The notes beneath the pieces were generated by a model. That model ran no database searches. It had not been told where the DNA came from and saw only the letters and a list, made by a program, of their open reading frames with translations. A stretch of DNA of 64,000 nucleotides from Arsenicibacter rosenii. GTDB lineage: Bacteria; Bacteroidota; Bacteroidia; Cytophagales; Spirosomataceae. Numbering within the stretch: the stretch's first letter is position 1; every line of letters begins with the position of its first letter. The stretch lies in contig NZ_MORL01000005.1 in the NCBI RefSeq assembly GCF_001870735.1, forward strand, positions 362,033 to 426,032. Reading direction: 5' to 3'. The position numbers were made by a program, and so were the translations under genes. Below are positions 45,853-54,626 of this stretch, one piece after another.

Positions 45853-45949
45853 TTAGCGGCGTAAGTGCAACCAAACGCCGGTGCATCATTAGAGATCGCG
45901 GCCCAATGCCTTATTCCAGCATCTAATCTTATTTTCAGGATAATCACGT

Positions 45950-47065
45950 ATGTATCGGAGATTTTTGATCGGGGTCCTTGCCTGTATCAGTTGGTATAAC
46001 GCCCAAAGTCAGTGGTGTACCGTTGCCAGAGACAGTGCCGGCCAGATTACCACCACTTGCCTGGGGCCGGGCGACAAACTGTTAAGCGAACAGCACTTCC
46101 TCGGCAGTGAATACCTCACCTTTCCCATCTGGCAGCCGGGAACCATGCTGCTGGGATCGACCGGCCGCGAAATCCATGGTACCATCTGTTACAATATCTA
46201 CGCCGGTCAGGTATTTTTCCGGCTCGGCGACGAAGCCCCGCAACAGGTATTTCCGGATGCTTTTACGATAAACGATGAGCGCTACGATAAGCACCTGATC
46301 AATGGCAGAGCCGTTTATTGCCAGATACGGTATGCCGGTAAAACAAAACTGCTGGCAGTAGTTAGCTGCCGGCTGGAACCGATTTCCGCTTCTTTTGACA
46401 AAACAGGCGGCACATCGCTCTACAAAGCCCGCTATAAGCCCCGGACTACGTATTATCTCCAATCAGGCAACGGGCCGGTTAAACCGGTTGCGCTGAACGG
46501 CACGGCGTTGCGTACGGCTTTAGTTGAGCATCCCGACGCCGTAGCGGCCCTTGTTCCCGACGATACCCTCTCATGGGCTAATACCGTAAAGATCCTGAGC
46601 GCCTACGATAGCCTGCTGACCGCAACACTACGCTGTCCGCTGGATGCCGATCCGGATTTCCGGCCGATGCTGTACGAGCATATCCGGTATCCTGCTCAAC
46701 TCTGGAACAAGGGCCTGTATAGCCGGGTGTATATCGGGTTTGACATTGACGCGCAGGGGCAAATCAACCATATCATGCCACTCAGTCCGGGAAATGTCGG
46801 GTACGGCTTTATTGCGGCGGTGACGGGCGCGCTTAAGAAACTACCGGCGTTTTCGGCAGCGTATGCCGGGCGTTATGTTCTGCCGGTAGCGTTTACGTAT
46901 ACCAACCTTGCGGTTTCACAAAGCCGGTCTGTTCCGCAAAACCACCTGCCTGCCGAACGTATTGACAACCGCACGATGCTTACCGAGCTTCAGGTACCGA
47001 TGGTGATCAACAAGCCCGCCCTGGCCGGCGAATCCGCACAGGAGGTTTGGGGCTGGTATAAGTGA
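45950..47065 (+). CDS. Exported protein with C-terminal TonB-like domain
   Basis: A 371-residue protein with a signal peptide (ending near YNAQSQ). The N-terminal 210 residues are of unknown fold and contain Tyr- and Gly-rich strands. The C-terminal about 100 residues (SRVYIGFDIDAQGQINHIMP, ALKKLPAF, RYVLPVAFTYTN) resemble a TonB C-terminal domain. As with the 42661-44196 protein there is no N-terminal membrane anchor of TonB type. Unknown role at the envelope. Confidence 0.6.
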   Translation: MYRRFLIGVLACISWYNAQSQWCTVARDSAGQITTTCLGPGDKLLSEQHFLGSEYLTFPIWQPGTMLLGSTGREIHGTICYNIYAGQVFFRLGDEAPQQVFPDAFTINDERYDKHLINGRAVYCQIRYAGKTKLLAVVSCRLEPISASFDKTGGTSLYKARYKPRTTYYLQSGNGPVKPVALNGTALRTALVEHPDAVAALVPDDTLSWANTVKILSAYDSLLTATLRCPLDADPDFRPMLYEHIRYPAQLWNKGLYSRVYIGFDIDAQGQINHIMPLSPGNVGYGFIAAVTGALKKLPAFSAAYAGRYVLPVAFTYTNLAVSQSRSVPQNHLPAERIDNRTMLTELQVPMVINKPALAGESAQEVWGWYK

Positions 47066-47157
47066 GGAGAGAGATATTGAGGGGTGTTGACCGTCTCTGA
47101 CCCTTGGCTTGTCAGGCAGACACGCTAAACCAATCAGGCCAAAATGCCGGAAAAACA

Positions 47158-47185
47158 AAAAGCGAGTCATTGCTGACTCGCTTTT
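47158..47185. terminator. Bidirectional terminator between the 45950 gene and the tRNA remnant
   Basis: A perfect 12-bp stem, AAAAGCGAGTCA (47158-47169) with TGACTCGCTTTT (47174-47185) and a 4-base loop. Runs of T follow on both strands, longer on the minus strand (tRNA side). It can end transcription of the plus-strand gene and of the tRNA. Confidence 0.85.
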
Positions 47186-47191
47186 CACTTG

Positions 47192-47233
47192 TGGGAGTTG
47201 AGGGATTCGAACCCCCGACCCTCTGCTTGTAAG
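47192..47233 (-). tRNA. 3' fragment of tRNA-Val(TAC), element attachment site
   Basis: The minus strand reads anticodon loop CTTACAA, stem GCAGA, variable GGGTC, T arm GGGGG-TTCGAAT-CCCTC and acceptor AACTCCC-A. The 5' half (acceptor GGGAGTT, D arm) is absent: the sequence to the right is unrelated and A/T-rich. This is the expected left junction of an element integrated into the 3' part of tRNA-Val, with the integrase just inside. The intact tRNA should be at the other junction, not found before 64000. Confidence 0.75.
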
Positions 47234-47353
47234 ACATGAACCCTTTTGTTACGGATAAAATTTAATACTTTTTATTATTCTATATATCAGCAACTTACAC
47301 CAGAAATCAATAATGGATAGTATTGGATAATTGCGGCTATTACTGTACTTTTA

Positions 47354-47373
47354 TGTACACCAAAATGTACACC
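47354..47373 (+). repeat. Direct repeat of TGTACACC before the integrase gene
   Basis: TGTACACC occurs at 47354-47361 and 47366-47373, a 12-base period, just upstream of the integrase start at 47382. A pair of TGTACA with the same 12-base period is at 62588-62605. They may be arm-type integrase sites or an operator of the integrase gene. Confidence 0.5.
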
Positions 47374-47381
47374 GCTCTAAT

Positions 47382-48662
47382 ATGCCAAGCAACCCACTGC
47401 CTTCCGACCGAATGCCTCAGGTTAAAGTCATGCTCTACACCAGCAAAGTGCTGGCCGATGGCTCTCACCCTCTCCGGCTCCGTATTACGAAAGACGGAGG
47501 TCGGAAGTATATCTCCTTAGGCGAAAGCTGTGACCTCAAATACTGGGATACTGAAAAAGAAGGCCCGAGGCGAAACCATCCTGAGAGGACAAGATTACAG
47601 AGTATAATCAAAAAATGGGAAACAGAATACATTGAGGCTGCCAGGCGACTGCATGATAGTGGACACCCCTTTACCATTGACATGCTGATTGATTCGGTAG
47701 TAGAAGCCAGTAAAAAACCACGTAAAGAACGTAAAGGGGCAATGCTGCTGGATTACCTGCAAACAATCATAGATCAGTTGCAGGATGCCAAAAAAACGGG
47801 CAATGCGAATGTATACCGGGATACCCGTCGTGTACTGTCAAAGTTTCTTCAGGAAAAAGATTACCCCTTGTCATCGATCAACGTCGCTTTCCTGAATCGA
47901 CTGGAGACATACCTCCGCTCAGAAGGCTGCGCAGACACTACGTTGAGCGTTTACTTCAGAACATTACGGGCTGCGATGAACCGAGGTATAAGTGAGAAAC
48001 TAATTCCGGCTGACCTCTACCCATTCAGCCGGCATACTACCCAGCGGGACAAATTCAGTCTTTCAAAGTTTGATACTACCACCAGAAAGCGGGCAATAAG
48101 CAAGGATGATATCCGTAAAATAGAGGCTGCTGAGGTAAGTACAGCCAGACAGATACTGGCTAAACACCTGTTTTTATTCAGTTACTATGGTGGCGGTATT
48201 AATTACGTTGACATGGCTCAACTGCGATGGCGAAACGTACAGAGTGGCAGGCTCCAGTATGTTCGGCAAAAAACAGGCGGCTTATTTAATCTAAAGCTCT
48301 CTCCGGCCGCTATGGCTATTCTGGATTATTACCGGCCTGTCACCTCAACAGATCCGGACGCCTATGTATTTGGCATCCTGGACCGGCAACGGCACCTGAC
48401 TCCTGTACAGATCAGTAACCGGCTGCATAAAATCAAAGGGCAAGTGAACAGTGACTTAAAAGATATAGGCAAGCTGGCCGGAATTGATGTACCCCTCACT
48501 ACTTATGTAGCACGCCACTCGTTCGCTACAGCACTGAAGCATTCGGGCGTGTCAACAGCAGTGATCAGCGAGGCCATGGGGCACAAAACAGAGGCTATAA
48601 CCCAAACATACCTTGCCTCCTTTGAAAATGAAATGATCGACGAGGCTTTTAATAACCTTTAA
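47382..48662 (+). CDS. Tyrosine recombinase/integrase
   Basis: A 426-residue site-specific integrase. Start ATG at 47382 (a longer frame begins at 47331). Domains: arm-binding (about 10-90; VMLYTSKVLADGSHPLRLRI), SAM-like core-binding (about 105-200; YLQTIIDQLQDAKKTG) and catalytic (about 220-420). Catalytic residues seen are TYVARHSFAT (HxxR) and the nucleophile Tyr in TQTYLASFENEM. Where the first Arg usually lies the sequence reads YYGGGINYVDMAQL, so Arg I may be displaced or missing, as reported for the CTnDOT integrase. It sits at the tRNA-Val junction and probably catalyses its own integration. Confidence 0.9.
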   Translation: MPSNPLPSDRMPQVKVMLYTSKVLADGSHPLRLRITKDGGRKYISLGESCDLKYWDTEKEGPRRNHPERTRLQSIIKKWETEYIEAARRLHDSGHPFTIDMLIDSVVEASKKPRKERKGAMLLDYLQTIIDQLQDAKKTGNANVYRDTRRVLSKFLQEKDYPLSSINVAFLNRLETYLRSEGCADTTLSVYFRTLRAAMNRGISEKLIPADLYPFSRHTTQRDKFSLSKFDTTTRKRAISKDDIRKIEAAEVSTARQILAKHLFLFSYYGGGINYVDMAQLRWRNVQSGRLQYVRQKTGGLFNLKLSPAAMAILDYYRPVTSTDPDAYVFGILDRQRHLTPVQISNRLHKIKGQVNSDLKDIGKLAGIDVPLTTYVARHSFATALKHSGVSTAVISEAMGHKTEAITQTYLASFENEMIDEAFNNL

Positions 48663-48675
48663 CTACCAGCTCATT

Positions 48676-49980
48676 ATGAAAAAAAGCACGCTGAGAATTA
48701 GTCATAAAGATATTCCAAACCATTACAGTGAAGACGAAGACGGGAAAGTGACTCAAAATGATCCAACTGTACAATTAGTACTAATTGACGACCCATCTAT
48801 ATATCAGCCTAATGAGATTCTACAGGAGGACAATCAATTTTCAATGACTGTGAAGGAAATGAATTACTATAATAACTCAGATAATTTCTACGATAAAGAT
48901 TACAAGAAGTTTGACAATGAAGACTATGAGGACGAAGATTACACACCGTACAACCGGTGGAGCTCCTACAAAATAATACATCAGTACGTTAGAATAAGAT
49001 GGTTTGAGCAGGAGCATTTTATGCTACAGACGTATGCTTATATCAAAAAACGAATAAGACTATTAGCAAGTCCAATCAATGATACGCTCGCTTTTTTAAG
49101 AAGTGAACATAATCGGCTTCTACCTCTTTTTGATGAATTAGGGCCAATGGCTGACCTTGTATTTCATAAAACACATAGCAAATCAGCAGATTTCATTCTC
49201 AATAAAGTATGGTATAAACAAGTTCCGGATGAACTCCCATTTGGAGACCATTGGACGCCTGAAGAACTACGAAGAACACCGCAATCGCACTGGAGTGATG
49301 ATGATGTTTGGAGCTGGGATGAGTTTTGGGCAAAGGCAACGCCAATACTAATAAATTATCATAAGGCTAAAACATACCTTATAATGATACGTTTTTTGCA
49401 GCGACTCATTTGGTTATGTGAAGAAAACAAGGTGCTAGGATATAAAGCAATAATGAAAAAAGCTGCCAATATGTATCATCAAGACGCCATTGATAACTAC
49501 TCATCTCTGCAGCCTCCTTCATATCCAAATATACAGTCCCTAGAACGCCACGTTCCGATATACCACAAAGGCCCTCATGTTAAAGATAGCTCATCAAAGG
49601 ATGAGAAAGGATTAGATAAAACCCGCGCTGATTCTGTTTTCAATAGCTTAGAAGAAATATTCTCAGACAAGAAGTACATTAATTTAGGTATAGATATTCT
49701 TTTGAAAAATAATGGAGATAGGATTCTAATAGATGCCAATGGTAAGTGGCTTAAGAAGAAAGGTGACGTTTCTATTCTTGCTGCATGGCTAGATGAAATG
49801 GAATATAAAGGAATGATTAAAAAAGGAATTGACCGAAAGATTATAAGACCCTTATTACAAAACTTTTTTCCTGATTTAGAACTTGGCACTGAGACTCGTC
49901 AATTTTCCGAGCCAGCCTCTCAGACTTATCAGCGTTATCGCGGCATTTTTCGTCTTTTGATAGCGCAGAACCTGCATTGA
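48676..49980 (+). CDS. Hypothetical A/T-rich cargo gene
   Basis: A 434-residue protein, 13 bases after the integrase. It has an acidic Asp/Tyr/Asn-rich stretch (DNFYDKDYKKFDNEDYEDED, about residues 72-91) and mixed helical content later (KINLGIDILL-like SDKKYINLGIDILLKNNGD). No family recognised. Codon usage is clearly more A/T-rich than in neighbouring chromosome and integrase, suggesting transfer from a different source. Its last codons form a perfect hairpin at 49966-49991. Confidence 0.6.
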   Translation: MKKSTLRISHKDIPNHYSEDEDGKVTQNDPTVQLVLIDDPSIYQPNEILQEDNQFSMTVKEMNYYNNSDNFYDKDYKKFDNEDYEDEDYTPYNRWSSYKIIHQYVRIRWFEQEHFMLQTYAYIKKRIRLLASPINDTLAFLRSEHNRLLPLFDELGPMADLVFHKTHSKSADFILNKVWYKQVPDELPFGDHWTPEELRRTPQSHWSDDDVWSWDEFWAKATPILINYHKAKTYLIMIRFLQRLIWLCEENKVLGYKAIMKKAANMYHQDAIDNYSSLQPPSYPNIQSLERHVPIYHKGPHVKDSSSKDEKGLDKTRADSVFNSLEEIFSDKKYINLGIDILLKNNGDRILIDANGKWLKKKGDVSILAAWLDEMEYKGMIKKGIDRKIIRPLLQNFFPDLELGTETRQFSEPASQTYQRYRGIFRLLIAQNLH

Positions 49981-49991
49981 TGCAGGTTCTG
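49966..49991 (+). terminator. Hairpin at the end of the 48676 gene
   Basis: CAGAACCTGCA (49966-49976) pairs with TGCAGGTTCTG (49981-49991) across a TTGA loop, an 11-bp stem overlapping the stop codon. A further GCAGGTTCTGCA copy follows immediately. There is no long T run, so its role as terminator is uncertain. Confidence 0.45.
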
Positions 49992-50051
49992 CAGGTTCTG
50001 CAAGATAACTAACCACACTTTTGCCCCATGTTTTACTAAACAAATCAAAAC

Positions 50052-50414
50052 ATGGAAGGCCAAGTCATTTTAACAACACCGCAACAGCTAAAACTATTAG
50101 TTATAGAAGCAGTTGGTATTGCTCTCAAATGCAGCCAAACGACTACTACAATTACTCCAGCATACAAGGGGGACAGAATAGATTTTGAAGGAATGTGCGA
50201 GGAATACTACCCTGGCATTCCGGAATCAACCGTCCGGCAGGATACCGCCCCCTTAGGTCGCACGAAGGTCGGTAAACGCATTCTATTTGACCGAGCTGAA
50301 ATCGAAGCGCATTTAAAAAGCAAACGCCGGCCATCGTCAAAGGAAATTGATCAACTTGCCGACAGTCAGTTTACTACTAAGCATCAGCGCAAGGGAGGGC
50401 GGAAAGCAGCATGA
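50052..50414 (+). CDS. Excisionase-like helix-turn-helix protein
   Basis: A 120-residue protein with a C-terminal block GRTKVGKRILFDRAEIEAHL resembling the helix_turn_helix/AlpA-Xis type (DNA-binding helix followed by a wing). It ends in a basic tail (KHQRKGGRKAA). In mobile elements such proteins control excision or transcription. It overlaps the next gene by 4 bases and is about 70 bases downstream of the A/T-rich gene. Confidence 0.6.
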   Translation: MEGQVILTTPQQLKLLVIEAVGIALKCSQTTTTITPAYKGDRIDFEGMCEEYYPGIPESTVRQDTAPLGRTKVGKRILFDRAEIEAHLKSKRRPSSKEIDQLADSQFTTKHQRKGGRKAA

Positions 50415-50812
50415 GCCGCCCTCAAATATATGCCAACCCTACACCTAAGCAGCATCAGTTTCAGCTCACCTCAGCCATCTTCGGTGTGATGGCTGTTTAT
50501 GGACGCAATCCTAAATTTCTTTTCACTGGTGATCAGCCTCAGCATGAGGGGTCTTATTTAAAGTGGCTTGAACAGAACCCGGCGATCGGAATAATTGCTG
50601 AGGTCGCTGGCACGACTATCACTATTGAAGTAACAGATCAACGCTCAGGAGAGGTTGAAGTGCCTGATGCCCTTCACTTTTATTGCTACGATTTTGAGAC
50701 CTTCCGCGCATGGTTTTCAGCTAAGCTAAACAGTTTGAAAGCCAATAAAAAAACACTTGCCAAGCGCCCTGTAATCCGGCCTTCAATTACCCGTTTTCCC
50801 CGTAAAAAATAA
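50411..50812 (+). CDS. Hypothetical protein in the replication module
   Basis: A 133-residue protein overlapping the excisionase-like gene by 4 bases and 42 bases before the primase gene. It has a mixed alpha/beta body (TTITIEVTDQRSGEVEV, ALHFYCYDFETFRAWF) and a basic C-terminus (RPVIRPSITRFPRKK). No family recognised; the position suggests a role in replication or regulation of the element. Confidence 0.55.
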   Translation: MSRPQIYANPTPKQHQFQLTSAIFGVMAVYGRNPKFLFTGDQPQHEGSYLKWLEQNPAIGIIAEVAGTTITIEVTDQRSGEVEVPDALHFYCYDFETFRAWFSAKLNSLKANKKTLAKRPVIRPSITRFPRKK

Positions 50813-50854
50813 AGGTACGGCCCCCCCGACCGTACCCCAATAATGTAAACCCAG

Positions 50855-53161
50855 ATGACAGCGATATCCAGTAGCAAAGATACGCAAAATAGCGAAACGG
50901 TTCATCAACAATCAGGTGATAATGAGAGGCCTAAATCTTCGATCGTCCACATTGAAGGCGCTATTTCCTTGTTTAAAATTATGGTGCCACCTAAGGATAT
51001 CAATCCGGAGGACGATTATCCTGTTGACATTCTTTTAAGTGATTTCTTTGAGGGTATTCGGTCTGGTGAGGACTGGAAAAAGATTTCGCAGCGGATTCGG
51101 TCAGAGAAAGACGAAAAAAAACAGCGATATCTGAAAAATACTGCACCTTGTGTACGCATCCGCGGGCGTTTTGCTACCCGTAAGGACAATAGTATACTGT
51201 CTTATTCTTCGTTCTTTGATGTCGATATCGATGGTCTTGGGCCGCAAACCGACGATATCAAGGAAATGCTTCAGCGTGATCCGTACACCTATGCGATTTT
51301 CAAAACGGTTCGCGGTGAAGGGCTTTGTGTCATCATTCGGATAATGCCTCAGCGATGGGACGAAATGTGGGAAGGTATAAAGAGGTATTATCTAAAAACC
51401 TATGGCCTTGTTGTTGATAAGTCAACCGGTAATGTTGGTCGAAACAGAGTGATCTCTCACGATCCAACTATTTTCACCAATTACCACGCCCGACTGTTTA
51501 AAGAGTACGTGCCGGCTAGTGAAAAAAAGGCGGCACAAAGACCAATTGGTGCTTTTGTTCATACAGGTCGTGATATCGACCATTTAATGGAACAGGTTAG
51601 TAAAAACAGCATTGATCTTACCGAAAATTATGATGACTGGTATAAATCCGGTTGGGCGCTTATCTCAGAATACGGCGAAAGCGCCAGGGAATATTTCCAC
51701 CGTATTAGCCAGTTTCATTCCGAGTACAACCCAGCTGATTGTGACCGGAAGTTCAACTATCTGATCAAGGAGAATCCTCGCAGAATTACGATTGCCTATT
51801 TCTATGCACGTTGCAAAGCTGCTGGTCTTGAGTGGATGACCAGCGAAACCAGAAACATCGTACGTCTGGCAGAAATGCGTAAGAAAGGCCATGTGAAGGA
51901 GGCTAGCGCCGTTGACGAAATCGTCAAAATGGAAGGCGTCGACCGCGCTGAGGCTGAATCTATTGTAGGTCAGGTTTACAGGGCTAAAGAAAGCTTTGAT
52001 ACGGGTGATTGTCTACTTGATCAACTCGAGCTGTTCTTGAAAACCAATTACCCCATCCGTTACAATGAGATCCGGCGCGACTTTGAAGACGATGACGGTA
52101 AACCACTTGAAGACCATCATTACTACGCCATGTATCTACACGCGAAGAAGGTACTTGGAGATAAAATCCGGTATGAGGATATGTTTAAAATGATCCATAG
52201 TCGAACCCTTTACCCCGTGTTTCATCCGTTTTTATCCTTTTTTCAGCATCATAGAGGAATGAAACCTGTTGGTGTAATTAAAGCCCTTGCTGATACGATT
52301 GACTCTGATACATGCTTTGCCGGCAATGCGTCTAACCCCGATTACGTATATACCTTTTTGCGGAAATGGCTGGTAGGTATTGTCGGCTCAATTTTTGGCG
52401 AACCGTGCGATCTGGTACCCGTACTGACCGGAGCCGATGGGATTGGCAAAACGTGGTTTTTCCGTTATATGCTCCCAGAGGAATGGAAACCCTATTTTTT
52501 AGAGTCCAAATGGATGCCGGGCAAGGATGAGGAAGTAGATATGTGTAAAAACTTAATCGCCTTTAATGATGAATTTAAGGGGCGTGACTCAAAAGATATG
52601 GAATACTTTAAAGCACTTACGTCAAAGGAGTTTTTTAGCGTGAGAGAGGTATACACCCGCAAGTCAGTCAAGCTCCGTCGCCTGGCGGTTCTGTGTGCAA
52701 CCAGTAACCATAAAGGCGTAATTAATGAGCCTGAATTCAACCGGCGTATCATCCCGATTAATGTGATCAGTATCGACCATAAGGCTTACAATGCAATTGA
52801 TAAAACAGACTTGATCATGGAAGCATATCATGCATATCAGGCAGGTGAGCGCCCTACCCTTACAAAAGAGCAGCGAAAAATGCTGAATGATCATACAGAA
52901 GAATTTCAGAACAAGTCAGTTGAACGGCAACTCATTGAACGCTTCATGTCTGTTCCCAAAGGCAATGGAGGAGAGATTATCCAGTTCATGAGCACTATCG
53001 AAATATTAAAAACACTTGAAGTCCAGATTAATAACCGTAAGCTTGATGACCGCAAATTAGGCAGAGAGCTTCAGGCGTGCGGATTTATCAGGAAGCAAAA
53101 GCGTAATCCTAATGTGTCAAACAGACGTGAATGGGGCTATGATGTCGTTTGGCAGGAATAG
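50855..53161 (+). CDS. BT4734/VirE-family primase-helicase
   Basis: A 768-residue replication protein typical of Bacteroidota mobile elements. Order: BT4734-like primase-polymerase-type domain (about 85-240; SSFFDVDIDGLG, TVRGEGLCVIIRI), PriCT_2-like helical part (about 245-330; YDDWYKSGWALISEYGE), then a VirE/P4-type helicase with Walker A GADGIGKTWF (about 525-535), Walker B region LIAFNDEFKG and sensor block RRIIPINV. It resembles P4-like satellite replicases. It is followed by the iteron-rich gap, a likely origin. Confidence 0.85.
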   Translation: MTAISSSKDTQNSETVHQQSGDNERPKSSIVHIEGAISLFKIMVPPKDINPEDDYPVDILLSDFFEGIRSGEDWKKISQRIRSEKDEKKQRYLKNTAPCVRIRGRFATRKDNSILSYSSFFDVDIDGLGPQTDDIKEMLQRDPYTYAIFKTVRGEGLCVIIRIMPQRWDEMWEGIKRYYLKTYGLVVDKSTGNVGRNRVISHDPTIFTNYHARLFKEYVPASEKKAAQRPIGAFVHTGRDIDHLMEQVSKNSIDLTENYDDWYKSGWALISEYGESAREYFHRISQFHSEYNPADCDRKFNYLIKENPRRITIAYFYARCKAAGLEWMTSETRNIVRLAEMRKKGHVKEASAVDEIVKMEGVDRAEAESIVGQVYRAKESFDTGDCLLDQLELFLKTNYPIRYNEIRRDFEDDDGKPLEDHHYYAMYLHAKKVLGDKIRYEDMFKMIHSRTLYPVFHPFLSFFQHHRGMKPVGVIKALADTIDSDTCFAGNASNPDYVYTFLRKWLVGIVGSIFGEPCDLVPVLTGADGIGKTWFFRYMLPEEWKPYFLESKWMPGKDEEVDMCKNLIAFNDEFKGRDSKDMEYFKALTSKEFFSVREVYTRKSVKLRRLAVLCATSNHKGVINEPEFNRRIIPINVISIDHKAYNAIDKTDLIMEAYHAYQAGERPTLTKEQRKMLNDHTEEFQNKSVERQLIERFMSVPKGNGGEIIQFMSTIEILKTLEVQINNRKLDDRKLGRELQACGFIRKQKRNPNVSNRREWGYDVVWQE

Positions 53162-53170
53162 CCTCACTCT

Positions 53171-53490
53171 TGTCACCAGTAATGTCACCAGTAAAAAAGC
53201 ATAAATGGTGACACATACTGATCTATTTATCAGACCTTTATCTATCTGTCACCATTGTCACCATTAAAAGGTAAATAAATAACGGGAATGCTCTTTTCTT
53301 TTTTTCTTAAGTAAATAATAGTTACAACCATAAGTAACCGCTATTTACTTATTCAAATAAAAAAGAATGTATTTGCTGGTATTTTTAGACCGTTGCAGTG
53401 GTGACACAAAATTCCAGGCCTAACAAACTGAATTATATGCCATTACGCAAAAACATCAATGGTGACAAAAAAGGCATTTTAATGGTGACA
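53171..53490. repeat. Iteron cluster, eight TGTCACCA copies, candidate origin
   Basis: The 444-base gene-free gap between the primase-helicase and small terminase contains the 8-mer TGTCACCA on the plus strand at 53171, 53183, 53247 and 53256, and its complement TGGTGACA at 53206, 53399, 53460 and 53483. Most copies extend to AATGGTGACA. The region is A/T-rich. Satellite replicases such as P4 alpha bind iterons next to their gene, so this is a plausible replication origin; alternatively these are operator sites. Confidence 0.7.
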
Positions 53491-53605
53491 GAGATGCAGG
53501 CGGCTATTTAATCACTTCATAAAAAGAAAAATCAACCATGGGTAGGCTAGCATCTATAGCTGACGAAAGATTTACAAAACCTTACAAAACCTTACCTTTT
53601 AGCTT

Positions 53606-54319
53606 ATGACAGTAAAACAAAAACGTTTTGTAGAAGAATACCTGATCGATTTTAACGGTGCAGCGGCGGCCAGACGGGCCGGCTACAGTGAGAGCACTGC
53701 CCGTCAAACTGCATATGGACTACTCCAGGAAAATGAAGAGGTAAAGGCTGCTATTCAGAAGGCGCTTGACGAGCAGGCTATGAGCAAGGGGGAAGCTATG
53801 CGGCGACTGACTGACATTGCCCAGACACGGTTAAACGACTATTTCATTGTCCGGCAGGTAAAGCAGGTCACGAAAGTTGAAAAGCCACTGGCTGAAGTCA
53901 TTGCCACTCTGGAAACCAAAGTCGTTTTTGAGGATAAATATGCTGCAGCTGCTGAATTGTCTGAAAACGAGCAAAAAGCGCATGAGTCAGCCCAGACGCA
54001 GCGACGGAGAGAAATCATCCGTCTGCAGCTGGAGCTACAAGAAAATCCAGACGCAACACGCATGGTCGATGGCCCAACAGAGATCGTGGAAGAAGTGGTT
54101 CTTGATCTGCCAAAGCTGGTAAAGGACAAAAGGAATGGCCTGATCAAGACCTTCAAGTATAATGAGTTCGGACCGGTTGTCGAAGGTTATCCGGTGGACG
54201 CTGCTCTTGACAAGATCCTTCATATCCACGGAGCCTACAAGACCAAAATTGATTTGAGCACGCTCAGCGATGAGCAAGCTGATGCCCTGCTGGATAAAGC
54301 AATTGCGAAACTTAATTAA
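53606..54319 (+). CDS. Phage terminase small subunit
   Basis: A 237-residue protein. The N-terminal region (KQKRFVEEYLIDFNGAAAAR with RAGYSESTARQTAYGLL) is the classic small-terminase DNA-binding HTH (Terminase_2). The central and C-terminal helical part probably oligomerises. It recognises DNA for packaging with a large ATPase subunit; no large subunit is seen in the window, which fits satellites that use a helper's TerL or a defective element. Confidence 0.8.
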   Translation: MTVKQKRFVEEYLIDFNGAAAARRAGYSESTARQTAYGLLQENEEVKAAIQKALDEQAMSKGEAMRRLTDIAQTRLNDYFIVRQVKQVTKVEKPLAEVIATLETKVVFEDKYAAAAELSENEQKAHESAQTQRRREIIRLQLELQENPDATRMVDGPTEIVEEVVLDLPKLVKDKRNGLIKTFKYNEFGPVVEGYPVDAALDKILHIHGAYKTKIDLSTLSDEQADALLDKAIAKLN

Positions 54320-54353
54320 AACCGTCGGTAGTACCGACAGAACCATAAGAGCT

Positions 54354-54614
54354 ATGACACGTGCAGAAAAGATCGCCTTACTATCCAGGGTGATGGAAGG
54401 CAATACAGAAGAATTGAAGAAGATCAGGGCTACCCTTGGCCGCCGATTCACCGCAGAAGAACGGGAGGAGCAAAAGCAGTATATAGAAACGATACAGCCA
54501 GGTACCGTCACAGATGCCGCCGTACGTAGTTTCTTTGGCGATTATGACCGGAGTGATGTACCAGGTGCCTTTTGTTACAAGCTGCCGAACGGTATGAAGC
54601 TATGGTTTACATAA
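54354..54614 (+). CDS. Hypothetical protein, 86 residues
   Basis: Start ATG at 54354 (an open frame overlapping the terminase gene begins at 54270, but MTRAEKIALLSRVMEGN is the more likely N-terminus). Highly charged helical N-terminal half (TRAEKIALL, LKKIRATLGRRF) and FTAEEREEQKQYI, then a short C-terminal part (GAFCYKLPNGMKLWF). No family recognised. A perfect GTCGGT/ACCGAC hairpin lies between it and the terminase stop (54324-54338). Confidence 0.5.
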   Translation: MTRAEKIALLSRVMEGNTEELKKIRATLGRRFTAEEREEQKQYIETIQPGTVTDAAVRSFFGDYDRSDVPGAFCYKLPNGMKLWFT

Positions 54615-54626
54615 GCGCGGCCGGTA

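Noticed and set aside
47230..47300. Intact tRNA-Val at the left junction
   Set aside because: The 5' acceptor and D arm are absent in the bases right of 47233; only the 3' part remains.
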